From assembly GCF_028553745.1 (NCBI RefSeq), contig NZ_CP067129.1, positions 2,400,501 to 2,464,500 on the forward strand: 64,000 nucleotides of DNA, written 5' to 3'. The translations under genes were made by a program, and so were the position numbers. The number at the start of each line of letters is the position of its first letter. Within the stretch, counting starts at the first letter, position 1. The DNA comes from Paracoccus seriniphilus. GTDB taxonomy: Bacteria > Pseudomonadota > Alphaproteobacteria > Rhodobacterales > Rhodobacteraceae. The notes beneath the pieces are model-generated. The model was not told the origin of the DNA. It worked only from the letters and a program-made list of their open reading frames with translations, and searched no databases. Positions 63,033-64,000 of the stretch are shown here, in pieces.

Positions 63033-64000
63033 ATGACCAAATGCTCCCACAGGCTGATTGTGACCCTGCTGGCATGTCTGCTGCTGATCCCCGCACTACC
63101 GGTCCGGGCGAATGACGCGCTGCAGGCGGTCGTGACGGACAATATCGCGCAGATCAAGAAGCCTTCGCGCCGCACGGTCGGCCCGCTGATCGAGCAGATC
63201 GCCGATACCGGCCCCGAGGGTATCTCGCTGCTGACCGCATGGGCGGACCGACGGCTGGGCGTCACCGAAGACGGGCGTCTGCTGATCCTTCACGATGAGG
63301 ACATGACCGATGCGATCACCGGCGTGGTGGCTGCCGATGCCGACCCGAAGATGCTGAGGCCCAATTCCGGCGTGCGCGGGCTGATCGAATCGGCGCTGGT
63401 CGCCAGCCAGATTTCCGCCCCCGACCCCGCCATTCGCGCCGCCGCGCTGGACAGCATTGCGCGATCGGGCAGCGCCGAACATCTGATCGCCCTGACCGAG
63501 GCCCCACCCGACCCGGATGCGCAATTGCAGGCCCGCCGCGACCGGCTGCAAACCCTGCTGACCATTCAATATGGCGATGATCCGGCCCTTCGCGTCGCTG
63601 CCATAGAGGAACTCAGCGGCGACATCTCGCTGGATTTCCGTGCCGTTCTGAACCCGCTGCTGGCAACCCGCCTGATCGCCGCGACCGGGGAACCCACCGG
63701 CGTCAATATCGCCCGCGAGCTGGAACCGGGCAGCGACGAGCTGCCGCGCGAAGCCGCCTATGATCTGCTGAAGGCCGATGGCGTGGCCGAGCCGCGCCTG
63801 ACCCCGACGGCTCAGCGCGAGGCGCTGGCCGCCCATATCGTCGATGGCAAGGTTGGCGGCGTCGCTCTGGCAAATCTGAACGACCCACAGGCCCGGGACC
63901 GCGCCTATATGGCGCTGGAGGCCGAGGGCGGCGTTCCCCCTGCCGCAACCGAGGCCGAGGTTCAATCCGCCATCGACGCCTATCGCTATTTCGAAATCTA
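63033..64000 (+). CDS. urtB: Urea ABC transporter permease UrtB, N-terminal part (cut by window edge)
   Basis: 322 codons are visible and the frame is open to the window end. A signal peptide (1-26: HRLIVTLLACLLLIPALPVRA) comes before a long soluble, helical Ala/Leu-rich region (about 27-322) that looks like HEAT-type repeats: ...PAIRAAALDSIARSGSAEHLIALTEAP..., PALRVAAIEELSG.... No membrane helix is reached yet. UrtB proteins of proteobacteria can have such a periplasmic extension before the permease domain. Identified mainly from position after urtA and this architecture. Confidence 0.75.
   Translation, partial: MTKCSHRLIVTLLACLLLIPALPVRANDALQAVVTDNIAQIKKPSRRTVGPLIEQIADTGPEGISLLTAWADRRLGVTEDGRLLILHDEDMTDAITGVVAADADPKMLRPNSGVRGLIESALVASQISAPDPAIRAAALDSIARSGSAEHLIALTEAPPDPDAQLQARRDRLQTLLTIQYGDDPALRVAAIEELSGDISLDFRAVLNPLLATRLIAATGEPTGVNIARELEPGSDELPREAAYDLLKADGVAEPRLTPTAQREALAAHIVDGKVGGVALANLNDPQARDRAYMALEAEGGVPPAATEAEVQSAIDAYRYFEI

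Overview
The window reads as one chromosomal segment of a GC-rich alphaproteobacterium of the Rhodobacterales, most like Paracoccus. This is inferred from recognised protein families and gene order, not from a database search. Supporting signs are a ccoNOQP / universal stress protein / FnrP-type regulator / hemN block with FNR boxes, phosphatidylcholine synthase, an OlsB-type ornithine-lipid acyltransferase, a double-length dCTP deaminase, and a urease operon followed by a Urt-type urea ABC transporter. Genes are tightly packed with many ATGA or TTGA overlaps. No gene-free stretch exceeds 300 bases. I saw no insertion sequence, integrase, prophage, CRISPR array or rRNA.

Layout. 1-2 kb, minus strand: phosphatidylcholine synthase (cut by the window edge), an SseB-like protein and BamE. 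1.5-4.7 kb, plus: the conserved yceD-rpmF-plsX-fabH cluster, then a DksA-like zinc-finger protein (minus). 5.1-8.1 kb: a complete TRAP transporter. 8.2-10.4 kb: ihfA, a MerR regulator, tRNA-Pro(GGG), dcd. 10.4-17.3 kb, minus: a probable operon argS, SPOR protein, nagZ, scpA, scpB, a 66-residue basic protein and a THUMP methyltransferase. 17.4-30 kb: CPA1 antiporter, DEAD-box helicase with a long low-complexity tail, lnt, DnaJ-like protein, bolA, glpX, recJ, UPF0173 hydrolase, aminopeptidase P. 30-37.6 kb: SDR, gltA, gltX, comEC, a TfoX C-terminal-domain protein, miaB.

37.6-44.7 kb is a micro-oxic respiration island: cbb3 oxidase ccoNOQP (minus), usp (plus), fnrP/fnrL-type regulator (minus) and oxygen-independent coproporphyrinogen dehydrogenase hemN (plus). 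Three FNR boxes lie in it, and two are identical. One falls inside the first codons of the regulator itself. 44.7-55.3 kb: polA, a zf-CHCC protein, an ABC ATPase, a HIT protein, a GT14-type glycosyltransferase facing a sulfotransferase, dps, acpP, fabG, fabD, ndk. 55.5-64 kb, plus: OlsB-type acyltransferase, ureDA-(58-residue His-rich membrane protein)-ureBCEFG, urtA and the start of urtB, a self-contained urea uptake and hydrolysis unit.

The most unusual signals are two hairpins at 37690-37728 and 37812-37853 that share an identical 19-nt loop but have different, self-complementary stems; the unnamed His-rich membrane protein between ureA and ureB; the FNR box overlapping the regulator's own coding sequence; dyads and a possible tiny gene around the urease/urea-transport operons; and the glycosyltransferase/sulfotransferase pair. 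I found no convincing wholly new multi-gene system; most of the window is core genome.
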